Shown here one piece after another: positions 20,516 through 31,499 of a stretch of DNA of 49,305 nt. The stretch is from NCBI RefSeq assembly GCF_000988165.1, contig NW_020169324.1, forward strand, positions 1 to 49,305, written 5' to 3'. Both the position numbers and the translations under genes were made by a program. Numbering within the stretch: position 1 is the first letter of the stretch; each line of letters begins with the position of its first letter. This DNA comes from Vairimorpha ceranae (Eukaryota; Microsporidia; Nosematidae). Under the pieces are notes generated by a model. It searched no databases, was not told where the DNA came from, and worked only from the letters and a program-made list of their open reading frames with translations.

Positions 20516-21578
20516 AAATCATAATAATTTTTTCTTTTTTTTTGTTTCTAAATATAGCAAGAAATAAGTAAATAAACAAGATTTATTTTATATGTCAAAA
20601 ATTTTACATTTTTTTTAAATTACTAAAATTTTCCAAGCATTTTGATGCACAGCCTTTTTTATTAGGTATTTATGTAAAAATGTTTGTTGGGAGTATAATG
20701 GCGTGTCAAATATCTTGATATTAATATATGAAAAGATATTTGACAGAGATAAACATATATTTAAAATTTTAAATAAATTTATGTTTTCTTTATTAACAAC
20801 AATTTTTAATATCTATTTCACCGCTTAGAAGCTGTAAAAAATATTTTAAATTTGTATGAAAAGAATGAAAAAAAATAAACAAATATAAATATATTATTTC
20901 CTTAAATATTTAAATTTCATATAAAATTATTTTATATTCTTTTTTTCCAAGTGTAAACAATTATTTTTCTAGATTTAATTTTTTTTCTTGAATTAACTAT
21001 AAAATATGTTTTTAGTACATAAAGTTATTTTGGATTAAAATTTTAGCATATGCTTAATAAATTAAAATTAAAGAATTTAAGGCATTTGTGGCAACAATTG
21101 GAAAAACATTTTATATTTATGATATATTTAATCTCTAATTTTACAAATAAAATTTAAACGTCTAAAAAATTAAAAATTATAACTAAGCTATGTTTATGAC
21201 ATTTCGTACAAATCTATTGCAACAATACTTTCATTTTCTCGTATAAAGCAACAATATGTCCCTTTTTTTCTTTTTTTGTCTTGCAGAGTTTTTTTAAAAA
21301 TTCATTATCTTTTACATTGCAAACTCAATTTCTGGTAAACATATTCCGTTTCTAGGCTCATAATTCCTAAAAGTTATAAAAATAATATTATATAACACAA
21401 GAGACATTTTTTGTAATGCTTTTTTTAACTTCAAGTGCAAATCGTCTATTTCTCGATTTTAAGCAAAATTTATCAAAATTTTTTTGTGTAATTTGAATAA
21501 AATATACTTAAGCATTCTTTTATTTTTTCACAATCTTTATCTAACAAATCCATTTTTGTAAACAAAATTAAATTAACA
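20516..21578. other. Non-coding A+T-rich stretch with one perfect hairpin
   Basis: No gene seen. TGTCAAATATCTT (20704-20716) and its exact complement (20733-20745) form a 13-bp stem. The same TGTCAAA-ATCT word recurs in inverted pairs near 38.0 and 38.4 kb. Confidence 0.55.
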
Positions 21579-22819
21579 GTAGTAGCAAAAAAAAGGAATA
21601 TTAAAATAGTCTAGTAATCAACATTTTATAGTCACAACATTTGATTTATTTACTTTATAAAAAATTATAAAATATGTTGGGATAAATGTACATTGCTTTT
21701 TTAAAACCTTTTTGGTATTTACAAAAAATTTTTATTTAGTTGACAAAAAAAAGGAATATTTTTTTTAGTGTAAAAATTTTATTTTTATCCATTATGCTAC
21801 AAAAATTATCTTTAAGTAAAAAATTTGAAATTATGGCTTACTTTGAAATGGGCATAAAACAAAAAGAAATTGCAAAAAAGTTCTTGATAAGCCAATCGAC
21901 AGCTTTTAAAATAAAGCAAAAATTAATAAAACAGGACAATATGAAAGAAAAGCAGGTACTGATAGATCTTTACTACTTACTTGCATTGATATATCTTATT
22001 TGAAAAAAATAAGAGCTGATCCACAAATTGGCAGTATTAAGCTTGCTGTAAAACTCAAAAAAATATATCTCCTCGATGTATATGGGATAATTTGTATAAA
22101 ATAGGATTAAATGGTAGGATTGCATGTAAAAAACTACTTCTGACTAAAAAGCACATTTTTTTAAGAAAAGATTGGGCAAGCAAATATGCTTTTTACTCTG
22201 ATCAGAGATTGAATAAGGTTTTTTTGGCGATGAAACAAAGGTAAACTTACTTGGTTCTGATGGAAGAGTTTGTGTGCTAAGAAAAGTTGGCCAAAGATAT
22301 AATAAAAAAAATTTAAAAGTCACAGTAAAAAATAGAGATGGTAGTATCGTGGTTTGGGCATTTTTTTCGGGAGCAGGCCTCGGAAAGATTGTATAATTGG
22401 TGGTATACTAAATAGCGAAGCATACTGTAGAATTTTAGATACACATCTTGCGCCTTCCGTAAAAAAACTTAAATTAAAAAATTATTTTACACAGCAAGAT
22501 ACTGATCCAAAACATACGAGTAAATGTACTAGAGATTATTTAAAAGATAAAAATTATTAACTTTAAATTAACCTGCAAATATCCAGATATGAATCCTATA
22601 GAAAATTGATTTCATATTCTTAAGGTAGAAGTAGGAAAAAGAAAACCAAAAAATGTAAATGAATTAAAGTAATGTGTTGAAGAAAAGTGGAATAAAATAG
22701 ATATTGAAATTTGTTAAAGGCCGATACAGAGCATGAATAGTAGATGCAACGAATTATGCAGAGTGAAAGATGGACATATTGAAATTAAAATAAAAATATC
22801 CTTTTTTTGCCACTACATT
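21579..22819 (+). mobile_element. Tc1/mariner-type DNA transposon, decayed
   Basis: Inverted ends GTAGTAGCAAAAAAAAGGAA (21579 onward) and TTTTTTTGCCACTAC (ending 22819) bracket a transposase relic. A second stretch like the left end, TTGACAAAAAAAAGGAATAT, occurs at 21738, so the exact left boundary is uncertain. A TA duplication on both sides is not evident. Confidence 0.75.
21795..22800 (+). pseudogene. Tc1/mariner transposase relic (DDE)
   Basis: The N-terminal helix-turn-helix is intact: LSLSKKFEIMAYFEMGIKQK, then EIAKKFLISQSTAFKIKQKL. After stops and frame changes the catalytic part continues with DETKVNLLGSDGRVCVLRK (first Asp), KNRDGSIVVWAFFSGAGLGK, then YFTQQDTDPKHTSKCTRDYL (second Asp) and MNPIEN (third Glu). 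These are the hallmark motifs of Tc1-like transposases. At least four frame breaks make it inactive. Confidence 0.85.
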
Positions 22820-22829
22820 TTTCATTAAA

Positions 22830-23390
22830 CAAATAAAAGCATTGTTTAGCGTAATAAAAAAATAAACTACTTAAACATTTATAAATTTTTGTAAGCTTTC
22901 TTAAAATAGCAATAATTTGTCATATTAAAAAAATTGTTAAAGCAAAATATAATATTACTTTTCTATTCACTACTGTACATTTTGATGTAAATAAAGTGTG
23001 TAATAGAAAGCCAAGAAAATGCGGAAAGCGAATTAAAACCACAGCCGCCAATACAAATAAAACTTTTAGCAAAACGATTTACTGTTTTTTGGTCAAAAAA
23101 AAGAATAAAAAATTAGATAAATTTTATTTATTTAAATAAATATTGAAAGAGTATAAATACTTATAAAAGAAATTCTACAAGTAAAATGAACCACAATTGT
23201 TATAATTTAAATCTTTTAGTTAAAATGTCATATTTAGGTGTATTTTTTAATACAATAAAAATTTTTTTATAGTTTTTGTAGTAATAAAAAGATTAAAACA
23301 AATCTTTTCTATATTATAAGCTCAATAATTAATTAAAGTAGTATGTTTTATTAGTATTTTAAATTATTATTTTTTTATTTCTATTAAAAA
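22830..23390. other. Non-coding A+T-rich stretch
   Basis: No gene, RNA or repeat recognised. Confidence 0.5.
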
Positions 23391-23990
23391 GAAACATAAG
23401 CAAATAAATATCAACCAACTTAAAAGTTTTACATCTACCAGGAATAATCTTTTTCATCGAATTTTAATTTCCTTTAATTGTATTCGTATGAATTTATGTT
23501 TGTTTATCTGCAAAATTTTTAGAATGATTTACTGTTTGATGTAAACTGAGATATTTAAAGAGATCAATACTTCTTTTTAAGCAATCCGAATAAATTACAG
23601 ACTTGCTATCGATAAATTTTGTACAAAAATTTGTAACTATTTCTTTATTTCTTTGTTTTACAGGCTGTAATACAATACGTTTATCAGTTCTATTTAGTGC
23701 GCTTATAACTCATACAACACCTACTGAATCTCATCTATTAATTTTTATCCTGCCGAACTTGCTTTCATTCACATCCACGATACACTTGTCGCCACCCAAT
23801 TTTTATAAGTTGAAGTTTAGATATTTATTAAAAGCATCTAGTTTTCTTGTATTAATTAAAATCCGACTAAAAATTGGCTTAGATACTATAGATAGACGTT
23901 TAATTAAAGCAAGTGGAGCATTATTAAGCCACAAATTCAAAGGGATAATTATTGATTTAACACTGATACTTGTGTATTGTAAAAAATAAA
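23391..23990 (-). pseudogene. Merlin transposase relic with mutated catalytic residues
   Basis: Read on the minus strand: RLSIVSKPIFSRILINTRKL, GGDKCIVDVNESKFGRIKIN (first Asp now Asn), VGVV-stop-VISALNRTDKRIV, SVIYSDCLKRSID (second Asp kept), LHQTVNHSKNFAD and IHTNTIKGN (third Glu now Lys). Two of three catalytic acids are lost and several stops intervene. The plus-strand open frame of 128 codons here (23603-23989) is its antisense shadow. I found no TIRs. Confidence 0.8.
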
Positions 23991-25284
23991 ATTATGGTAA
24001 CAACTAAATCTTTTTTTACGGGCAAAAAAGGTACAAACAAGTCTATTAATTTTTTTTATTTTGCAAAACAACCACACTTTCTATTTTTATGCATCAATTA
24101 AGCGTACTAAGCCAATTTATCATATTTTTCATTTTCTTTTAATTTTATCATTTTAAAAGCTAAATAAAAAAATTTTGATTGTATAAAAATATCTAAATAA
24201 AAACTTGCTCCAACTTTGTTACATTTTATAAAGGTATTTCATACAGAAACAGTTTTATAAAGACATAAAGGATCTCCTTTTTACTGCAAAACAGTTCGTT
24301 ATGTAGCTTTTTGCTAGAATAACCTAACCCACCTACCCTTCTTACAAATAGATTGTTAAATGGGAAATCTACCTTTTTTCGACGCTACACCGAAAAAAAA
24401 ACAATTACCGTAATGTAGGGCTAAGAAAAAATTCTTTAAGCAAGCCAAAATCAAAGGTCGCCAATACTACTTTACCAAAACATATATTAATAATAGTAAA
24501 TAGTTGTCCAAGATATTGTTTACAGAAAATAACCATTACTCAAAACGTATTTCATCCATTATGTCATTTAAATATCACGATTTGTTTATAAAACAAATCA
24601 CAAGAGAAATTACATCGTAGTCTTTAAACTTTATACTACTCTTTCATCATTTAAATAATCTTTATTACATTGTTTGTTTATTTAAATAAATCCATCTTCT
24701 TAACATTTAAAAAAGTTTTTACTTATAGTATTAGCAACTTCAGACAAAGAATAAGCAAAATAAAAAAAATCGTGTTTATATCATCGCTGTTCTTTAAAAC
24801 ACTCAAAAAAATTATAAAATTAATTGCAATACTGTTAATCAAGATTTTATCAAATAACTCGAACATTAATAAAATAAACTTTTTAAGGAAAAACAGTTTA
24901 AAATAAAGTTCTGATATTAAAACAAGCGACTTTGGGATTCAGGAAAATGATAGTTCAATATTTATATTTTTTAACGCGTATTTAAAGATTAGTTTTTTTT
25001 TCAATGTACTAAAGAAGATATTCTATTTATATTTACAAGAATACAAATATACAATGCAATTTTGGAGGTAAATTTAATTAATGAATGTTTTGTTTCTAAT
25101 TGCGTTAAAAATATTTTTTAAAATCAAAACACTTTTTTTAATATAAAAAACACAAACTTTTTTCAAAAAATAGATTATTAGTTAAATTTTATTACTTTGT
25201 CTAATGGATAAATTTTTAATAATTTAAATTTTGTGAATAAAAGGATTTATTTTAAATTTTTATAAATCTTTTATTATTAAAATT
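23991..25284. other. Non-coding A+T-rich stretch
   Basis: Only short Lys/Ile-rich chance frames; no gene recognised. This is the 3' flank of the adaptin-like gene. Confidence 0.5.
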
Positions 25285-26271
25285 TTACTGTTCCCAGAAA
25301 TTAATATTTCCTCCACATATATCGTATTTTATCCAAATATCAATAGATTGATTATCTAAACATATAGCCTTTTCAATTTTAAGAATATTTTTATCGGTTT
25401 TACATATCTTAGACTTTACTTGTATAGGTATAGTTTTTAATAAATCCTTTATGTCCCCTATTTTAATTTTAAGATTTTCTTTTACTAAATAGTGTTTTTT
25501 AAAGCTCCAAATAACTTTTTCTTCTTCTTCTATAAATTTAATTGCTCCTTTACTTTGTTCTAAAGTCATTTCATTAGATTGGTATTTTAAAGGTATAATA
25601 ATATCAAGTGATTCAAAATAAATATTATCAGCAGATATAGTAATCAGTTCACTTGTATATTGTATTTTAAACGGTAAATTACTGTTTGTATGATATTTTA
25701 ATATTTGTAAATCTTTATCATAGACATTTAATTCCATTTCTAATTTATTAAATCTATCTAATATTTTATAATCAGAAAGATAATTAATATTTTTATCTTT
25801 TTTTATTATTAATTTTAAAAAGTTTTTTTCATTAAATCTAGGTTTAATAAAACAATATCCAAATACATCACAGAGATAAATATTATTTTGTATATTACCA
25901 TTATATATTTCTATTACATCAATATGAACTTCATTTGTTGACAAAGCAGGTAACTTAAAATTACCTTTTAAATTTTCTAAAAATAATCTGTTTACCATTT
26001 CTCTAATTATAAAATAATTATCCAAGACGTGCTGAGCATTCAAATTATAAAATTTAGATTCTAATTGTTCTTTTAATTTTTCTAAGAACTGTAAAGCTGT
26101 AAAAGAATCAATATTGGAATATAAAATGCCTAAAACAACATTATTGACTTTAAGTTGGGTAATCTGTTTATCACCAGATACACTGGTAGGATAGCTTAAT
26201 TTTTTTGGGTACAGATTAATGTCTCCTATTAAGACTTTTTCATTTGCAGTAATAAATATTTCCTCAATCAT
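25285..26271 (-). CDS. Probable adaptor-complex medium (mu) chain, divergent
   Basis: The N-terminal 140 residues look like a longin/mu N-domain: a first strand MIEEIFITANEKVLIGDI, strands around GILYSNIDSFTALQFLEKL, and helices with LNAQHVLDNYFIIREMVNRL, the place where mu chains have NFxxxYEIIDE. The C-terminal half resembles a mu homology domain, with VIWSFKKHYLVKENLKIKIG and an IPIQVKSKI strand where mu chains have VVWKIK and PPIxVxFxIP. At 328 residues it is shorter than usual mu chains (about 420), as expected for microsporidia. If correct it selects cargo in AP vesicle coats; which AP complex cannot be told. No CCC box is seen upstream. The assignment rests on pattern and layout only; a coatomer delta-type chain is an alternative. 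Confidence 0.5.
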   Translation of the reverse strand: MIEEIFITANEKVLIGDINLYPKKLSYPTSVSGDKQITQLKVNNVVLGILYSNIDSFTALQFLEKLKEQLESKFYNLNAQHVLDNYFIIREMVNRLFLENLKGNFKLPALSTNEVHIDVIEIYNGNIQNNIYLCDVFGYCFIKPRFNEKNFLKLIIKKDKNINYLSDYKILDRFNKLEMELNVYDKDLQILKYHTNSNLPFKIQYTSELITISADNIYFESLDIIIPLKYQSNEMTLEQSKGAIKFIEEEEKVIWSFKKHYLVKENLKIKIGDIKDLLKTIPIQVKSKICKTDKNILKIEKAICLDNQSIDIWIKYDICGGNINFWEQ

Positions 26272-27036
26272 TGTTTATAAAACATTTTTGTTTTTATAAA
26301 GAATGAAACAAACAAAAAATTAATTTTTAAATTAAGAAATGCATAAAAGATACAAGAAAACATAGTACATTTTGTTAATAAATTTATAAACTTACATCAA
26401 ACAAAAATTTTGCATTTAAAAAATTTCATAATATTTTGAAATAAAATTATATTTAATAAAGTTCTATATTTATATCTTAAAATTATCTATATGTTTTACA
26501 TTTTTTTAAATATTAATTTAAATCTAACCAACTTTGCATCTTTAATAGCCTAAACTGGCAAGATCTTGTAATTTCTCAGTCAGGTTTAATTTATAGTACT
26601 ATTTGTGGTCAAATAAAATGTCTTTATAAATAAATTTTTGGTTTATACAGCTAATAAAACTGTATTATTATTGTTTTTAAAATAAATTAACCGTTTACGA
26701 TTTATTTTAATACTTTAGAGATCTACATTATTTAATGATACATTAATGTTATTAATAGTAAAATATAATTTTCATTTCATTTAATACTTTAGAGATTTAC
26801 ATTATTTAATGATACATTAATGTATCATTAAATAATGTACACGCCACTCTACAAATATTTTAAATTTCATAACAAAAAACGAATTTATAACAGAATCTTG
26901 AATTTATATTTGTCACGTAATATCACCAATAAAAAGTAATTTTAATTAACAAAATATGTGAACAATTTAAATTAAATATTTTGATAAATTGATAATATAA
27001 AATAAACAATTTAATATCAACAAAATATATAGGTAC
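26272..27036. other. Non-coding, with direct repeats and a perfect palindrome
   Basis: Between the adaptin-like gene and the 729-residue gene. It holds the repeat pair described at 26706-26838 and otherwise A/T-rich sequence. Confidence 0.6.
26706..26838. repeat. Two 44-bp direct repeats ending in a 40-bp perfect palindrome
   Basis: TTTAATACTTTAGAGAT and the next 27 bases occur at 26706-26749 and 26780-26823 with one mismatch. The second copy runs into its own inverse, so 26799-26838 is a perfect 40-bp palindrome centred on CATTAATG. Confidence 0.85.
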
Positions 27037-29226
27037 CTATATAATATCCCTAATACCGGGAATATTCTTTAAACGTCTTAACAAACTTAAATCAGAATAA
27101 AGAATGGCTTTAACATCTTCATGCGCAATCATCACAAGAATAATTTTAAACAAATCTGAAGAATTTCTTTTCTTTGTAAAAAGCTTATGTTTGTAAATAT
27201 AATCACAATGTAACAATATACTCTTAAAAATAGTCTTAAACCTATTTTTCATGCTTTTAACACATACAAATGATCTAATTATATTTTCTAATAGCTTATT
27301 ATCATCTAACATTCCATGTTCGAGAAATAATTTATTAAAATCATCAATTTTAGGAATAATAAATTTACGCAACTCTTTTAGTAACTTCTTGTTATGTACC
27401 CTACTAAACTTCACATTAGATAAAATTTCTAGAGTAAAAACAGGATCAGTCTTGCAAAGCTTACAACAATACTTAAAAATAAATAAATTCTCAAAAAAAT
27501 ACGACTTACCACACACATTTATAAAATCTAAAATAAGCTCAATATTTAAGTAATTATTTTCTTTCAATATAACTAGTAAATTAAAAATCTTATTTAAAAA
27601 AACTTGATCAATGTTAAATCCAAGATATTTCTTTTTACAAATCTTACCATGTTCAATACTAATCTCAATACACCTTTTAACCAAAATAATACTTTTTTCA
27701 ACATCTAATTCCCCTAATTTAGATAAAAAAGTTTTACGTAATTTTTCAAATAATGATCGTTCTTCAAAATTATATCGATCATGAGTTGTTTCCATTTGCT
27801 TAATAAATGGTAATTTATCTTTAACAAAATTCTCAAACTTAACCTGAAAAATGTCGACAAAAAAATTTAGTAAAATTATAACACCTTCAATTTTTATAAC
27901 ACCCGGATCAATATTATTAATCATAAATTCAATATCAGAAAGTTTACCTTTACTAAGACAAATATCAATATCGGTTGTATTGACTTTAGAAAAATCAGCT
28001 TTAAAAATTTTAAAAACTTTTTCATCTTCAAAAACACGAATCTTTTTGCAACCAGCGGTAAATTGTTCAAAAGGATAAACAAGAAATAGATAAATTTGAT
28101 TAATCCAACTAAAATGTTTGATAACCTGAGATAATTGATTCCATACAGATACATGAGTATTAAAATACCCATTGAATTTTTTAAGTTCAAAAAAAATAAA
28201 ACTTAATACAGTGCCATACTTAAAGGGAACTTTCATAATTCCCAAAGACTCATTAAAAACATTAACACTAGATAAAAAAGTCTGTTCGCAATATCCTGTA
28301 TGCTTGTAAGGAAAGTTGGAATTAATATTTATAATCTTAAACTTATATAACGCTTTGCCATCTACTGCCAATCTAATTATTTTCTTCAACGGTCTTTTCA
28401 ATATCTTGTATCCTTGTGGAGATTTAAATCTTTGATTACAATTAAATAGAGAATTATTAGTAGGATTAATTCTACTAAAAGAAGTAAAAGCTTTACTTAT
28501 GGGATATTGTTGATAATATTTGGTAGGAGGGCAATGAGAAAGCCGAAAAGTATTGCTGTAAGCCACCGAATTTTCATTAAATGAATGTAAAACAGGCGGC
28601 AGCGAATTCTTATGCATAAGAAATGATGGTATTTTCTGATCAATAATTTTTTTCTGATAATACGCCTGTTGATATGGTTGTACAGCCAATGGGGCCTTTA
28701 AATTCGTAATTCTACTTTTCATATGGGTTGCTTTAATATTTTCGTTATGATGTATATTTTCTTTAGAATGTCTAATCTTATAATTCTCATTATAATTGAT
28801 TTTAACTTTAGCATCAATTGGTCTGCTACACATGTTGTTATTAAATTTATTCTCATTAGATTTACAAGGAAAAAAATTTTTAGGCAAATTATCTAAATTA
28901 CTTTGACTCATCATGGGGTGACTATGATTAAATAGGTAGGATTCAGAAATATTCTTTTTAACTTTCAAATCAGTAGCATGTGTTGTATTACTATTAGCAA
29001 AAATATCTTTCGGATTAATAAAAACTTCATCATGTTCAAAATTATTCGAAAAAGAGAAATTAAAGTTTTTTACGAGATCATTATCGAAATTAAATACATT
29101 ATTAAAATCTTCAGAAACATTGCTACTTTTTAATTTTGCAATGTTATCATCCCTTTCATTATCATTTGACTTTTCTTCGTAAATTCCACTATCATTGACA
29201 AGTCCTTCTTTAATAAAATTATCCAT
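27037..29226 (-). CDS. Hypothetical protein, disordered N-terminus and helical C-terminus (729 residues)
   Basis: The start at 29226 is supported by ACCCC ten bases upstream. Residues 1-280 are rich in Asn, Ser and His and look disordered, with proline-tyrosine patches (QPYQQAYYQKK, CPPTKYYQQYPISK). The rest is structured, starting KRPLKKIIRLAVDGKALYKF; the last 300 residues are mostly helical and Leu/Ile/Lys-rich. The layout (long disordered N-terminus, helical repeat C-terminus) resembles RNA-decay scaffold proteins such as PAT1, but I find no decisive motif and do not assign it. It ends in TAG, the only TAG among the confident genes here. Confidence 0.75.
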   Translation of the reverse strand: MDNFIKEGLVNDSGIYEEKSNDNERDDNIAKLKSSNVSEDFNNVFNFDNDLVKNFNFSFSNNFEHDEVFINPKDIFANSNTTHATDLKVKKNISESYLFNHSHPMMSQSNLDNLPKNFFPCKSNENKFNNNMCSRPIDAKVKINYNENYKIRHSKENIHHNENIKATHMKSRITNLKAPLAVQPYQQAYYQKKIIDQKIPSFLMHKNSLPPVLHSFNENSVAYSNTFRLSHCPPTKYYQQYPISKAFTSFSRINPTNNSLFNCNQRFKSPQGYKILKRPLKKIIRLAVDGKALYKFKIININSNFPYKHTGYCEQTFLSSVNVFNESLGIMKVPFKYGTVLSFIFFELKKFNGYFNTHVSVWNQLSQVIKHFSWINQIYLFLVYPFEQFTAGCKKIRVFEDEKVFKIFKADFSKVNTTDIDICLSKGKLSDIEFMINNIDPGVIKIEGVIILLNFFVDIFQVKFENFVKDKLPFIKQMETTHDRYNFEERSLFEKLRKTFLSKLGELDVEKSIILVKRCIEISIEHGKICKKKYLGFNIDQVFLNKIFNLLVILKENNYLNIELILDFINVCGKSYFFENLFIFKYCCKLCKTDPVFTLEILSNVKFSRVHNKKLLKELRKFIIPKIDDFNKLFLEHGMLDDNKLLENIIRSFVCVKSMKNRFKTIFKSILLHCDYIYKHKLFTKKRNSSDLFKIILVMIAHEDVKAILYSDLSLLRRLKNIPGIRDII

Positions 29227-29232
29227 AAATTT

Positions 29233-29236
29233 GGGG
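29233..29236 (-). promoter_or_regulatory. CCCC start-proximal signal
   Basis: GGACCCCAAATTTATGG in gene sense, before the start at 29226. Confidence 0.65.
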
Positions 29237-29472
29237 TCCAGTAAATTTTGAAATATTAAATCGTTATTGGTTTCATTTATGCTACAAATTTAAAATAACG
29301 GTTTTTTATAGATATGAAATTTGTTTGTAATTAAACAAATTATATAAAAAAGTATAAAACAATTTTTGATCATTAAGAACTAACATTGTTAAGGGGAATA
29401 ACGTCATAAAAAAAGGAGATTAGATAAACAACTAAAATATGTACAAAGAAACAAAATTACAATATAATTCAT

Positions 29473-29742
29473 TTACAATTTTCCATCTGCTACTGGAAAT
29501 GTTTGAAAGTATTTAATTTTCATTAACTTATTCTGATACACAATATTATTCATAGCTTTATGAGCTTCAATTGCATCATTAACTTTTTCAAAAACTATAA
29601 AAGCACAATTTTTAGTAGTAGAGTTGTTCCCTAATCCAACATGTAAGATTTTCCCAAATTTACAAAACATTTGTCTCAATTTATAAGTTGTTATTTCAGA
29701 AACATTTTCAACGTACAACATTTGTGTTTCTAACAATTTCAT
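29473..29742 (-). CDS. RRM protein, SF3b p14 (SF3B6)-like
   Basis: A single RNA-recognition motif fills this small protein of 89 residues. RNP2 reads MLYVENV and RNP1 reads KNCAFIVFE, in the order and spacing of an RRM. The loop LRQMFCKFGKILHVGLGNN and the closing LMKIKYFQ strand match SF3B6 (p14), the branch-point-contacting subunit of the U2 snRNP SF3b complex, better than other RRM families I know. The open frame has an ATG at 29757, but CTGCCCTTATG places the start at 29742, five codons further in. It lies 246 bp from the 729-residue gene and 149 bp from the kinase gene, all on the minus strand. If correct, this genome retains at least part of the spliceosome. A different single-RRM protein cannot be excluded. 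Confidence 0.65.
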   Translation of the reverse strand: MKLLETQMLYVENVSEITTYKLRQMFCKFGKILHVGLGNNSTTKNCAFIVFEKVNDAIEAHKAMNNIVYQNKLMKIKYFQTFPVADGKL

Positions 29743-29744
29743 AA

Positions 29745-29747
29745 GGG
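29745..29747 (-). promoter_or_regulatory. CCC signal that decides the start of the RRM gene
   Basis: CTGCCCTTATG lies inside the longer open frame, two bases before the second ATG. Confidence 0.65.
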
Positions 29748-29891
29748 CAGAATTCAAAAAAATTAATTTATAGTAAAGAAATCAAAATAAAAAAAAAGCT
29801 TATAAATTAAAACCTTACAGGGTTGGTCATGTGTGTTGTACTAGAAGATATAAGACTATATAATTTTTTATTAAAATAACTTTATTATAAC

Positions 29892-31484
29892 TTATAAATA
29901 CAATTTTACTAAATCATTGATCCGTTTCAAGTCTTTTTTTATATACATAGGCAGTCTATTATTAATTTCATAATTCTTGTTATTGTATTTAACTAACATC
30001 TTTGATAGCTCAATTTCAAAGCATCGTCCATCATTAAGTAAAAAAATAAAATTTGTTTTCTTTTTGATACACCAGCCTAAATTATTTTTAAATTTATAGA
30101 AAATTTCATTTCGTATTTTCATGTCCATGAAACTACCAACAGAACTTAAAGTCCCCATAGAAATCGTAGAATTTTTAAATGCAAATGGATACTCTAATTT
30201 CTCATTATTTAATTTTAGCGGAAGATTTTTGTAATCAATGTTAATTATGTTTCTTTGACACTTATAAAATAATTCAAAGATCTTTTTTTCTTGTATTTCT
30301 TTTGGTAAAATGTCACATTTCTTCTTTGTTTTATTTTCTAGATCTGCTACTTCATAAAAAAACGACTTTTTTGCTTTCGTATGTTTTTTCTTTACAATAA
30401 AATTGGCGTCATAATAAATGAATCCTTCATTCAGTTGATAAACAAATTTATAGTCTTTTTCTTCGATTAAAATAATAGGAAGTCTTTCCATTTTCAAATT
30501 AAGGTAAGCCAATCCGTAAATAATTTTTTTTAAGTGGGCATTAGTAAACAAAAAAATCTCTTTTTCTTGTTCATTAAGCTTAAAAATAAAATGCAATTCT
30601 TCTATTTCATCATGTTTTAAATAACATAATTTCAATTTCTGTGTATTAACCTTTGATTTATCACAAAAAAATGCTGTATTGTCTGTTATATTTTTAGTAT
30701 TTGTATCAGATACTTGTAAACTGATTTCGTCAAAATACACTTTATCGTTAATTTTTTGAATAATTCCGAACTTTTCATCGACTTTAAAATCATTTAAATA
30801 TCGAAAATCACAATATTTAGGCAAAAAGTCTTGAAAAACGGGATGATGCAAAGCGTCATACGCCGTTATACGTGTAACTGGATTTACATCCAACATTCTA
30901 CCAAGTAAATCATTACAACAAGGATCTGTTACATTTTTTAAATCTAGTAATGTCGAGAAAACTTTTCCAGCAGAATATATATCAACACTTTTAGTGTAAC
31001 TTTCTTTGTTAATTATTTCAGGTGCAATGTAATCTTCTGTACCACAAACAGAAAAGTTATTTTTTGATGCGTAGCAACTTAAGCCAAAATCGCAAATTTT
31101 TATCGAATTTTCTTTTATAAGAATATTAGCCAATTTAATATCTCTGTGTATAATATTATTTGAATGCAAGTATTCTAGTCCACACAATATCATACGAATA
31201 ATCTTTTTAGTTATATTAATATCTACATTATATTCGTTAATAAATGTTATAAGATTATATTCGCACAATTCAGTTACTAGATAAAGATTTTCTAATGATT
31301 CGTATACATCTAAATATTTACAAATATTATCATGATTTACAGATGATAAGATTTTTATTTCATTGTAAGATTTTTTATTCTTCGGTATAATTTTTATACT
31401 TACTGGATTATTATAAGAATCCAAAGCTTTATATACTTTTCCGCATGCACCTTCACCAATAATATTTTTAAAAATATATTTCAT
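29892..31484 (-). CDS. Serine/threonine kinase, polo-like with C-terminal polo-box-type domain
   Basis: The N-terminal ~225 residues are a complete kinase domain: glycine loop IGEGACGKVY, ATP lysine in VSIKIIPK, catalytic loop IIHRDIKLANIL, DFG in KICDFGLSC, activation segment ending SVCGTEDYIAPEII, and helix LLGRMLDVNPVTRITAYDAL. A ~300-residue tail follows. It has VDEKFGIIQKINDKVYF near 240-255 and FKNNLGWCIKKKTNFIFLLN plus DGRCFEIE near 465-495. These resemble the first strands of polo boxes (GYQLxxxxxxVLFNDG), so a PLK1/PLK4-type mitotic or spindle-pole kinase is likely. The CCCC box 10 bases upstream of the ATG supports the start. The kinase fold is certain; the polo assignment is inference. 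Confidence 0.8.
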   Translation of the reverse strand: MKYIFKNIIGEGACGKVYKALDSYNNPVSIKIIPKNKKSYNEIKILSSVNHDNICKYLDVYESLENLYLVTELCEYNLITFINEYNVDINITKKIIRMILCGLEYLHSNNIIHRDIKLANILIKENSIKICDFGLSCYASKNNFSVCGTEDYIAPEIINKESYTKSVDIYSAGKVFSTLLDLKNVTDPCCNDLLGRMLDVNPVTRITAYDALHHPVFQDFLPKYCDFRYLNDFKVDEKFGIIQKINDKVYFDEISLQVSDTNTKNITDNTAFFCDKSKVNTQKLKLCYLKHDEIEELHFIFKLNEQEKEIFLFTNAHLKKIIYGLAYLNLKMERLPIILIEEKDYKFVYQLNEGFIYYDANFIVKKKHTKAKKSFFYEVADLENKTKKKCDILPKEIQEKKIFELFYKCQRNIINIDYKNLPLKLNNEKLEYPFAFKNSTISMGTLSSVGSFMDMKIRNEIFYKFKNNLGWCIKKKTNFIFLLNDGRCFEIELSKMLVKYNNKNYEINNRLPMYIKKDLKRINDLVKLYL

Positions 31485-31493
31485 AATATAAAT

Positions 31494-31497
31494 GGGG
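31494..31497 (-). promoter_or_regulatory. CCCC start-proximal signal
   Basis: TTAACCCCATTTATATTATG in gene sense, before the kinase start at 31484. Confidence 0.65.
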
Positions 31498-31499
31498 TT

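Noticed and set aside
23603..23989. Plus-strand frame of 128 codons
   Set aside because: It is the antisense of the Merlin relic, whose conserved motifs lie on the minus strand.
24670..24906. Plus-strand Lys/Ile-rich frame of 78 codons
   Set aside because: No ATG start, low-complexity composition like random A+T-rich sequence, no signal.
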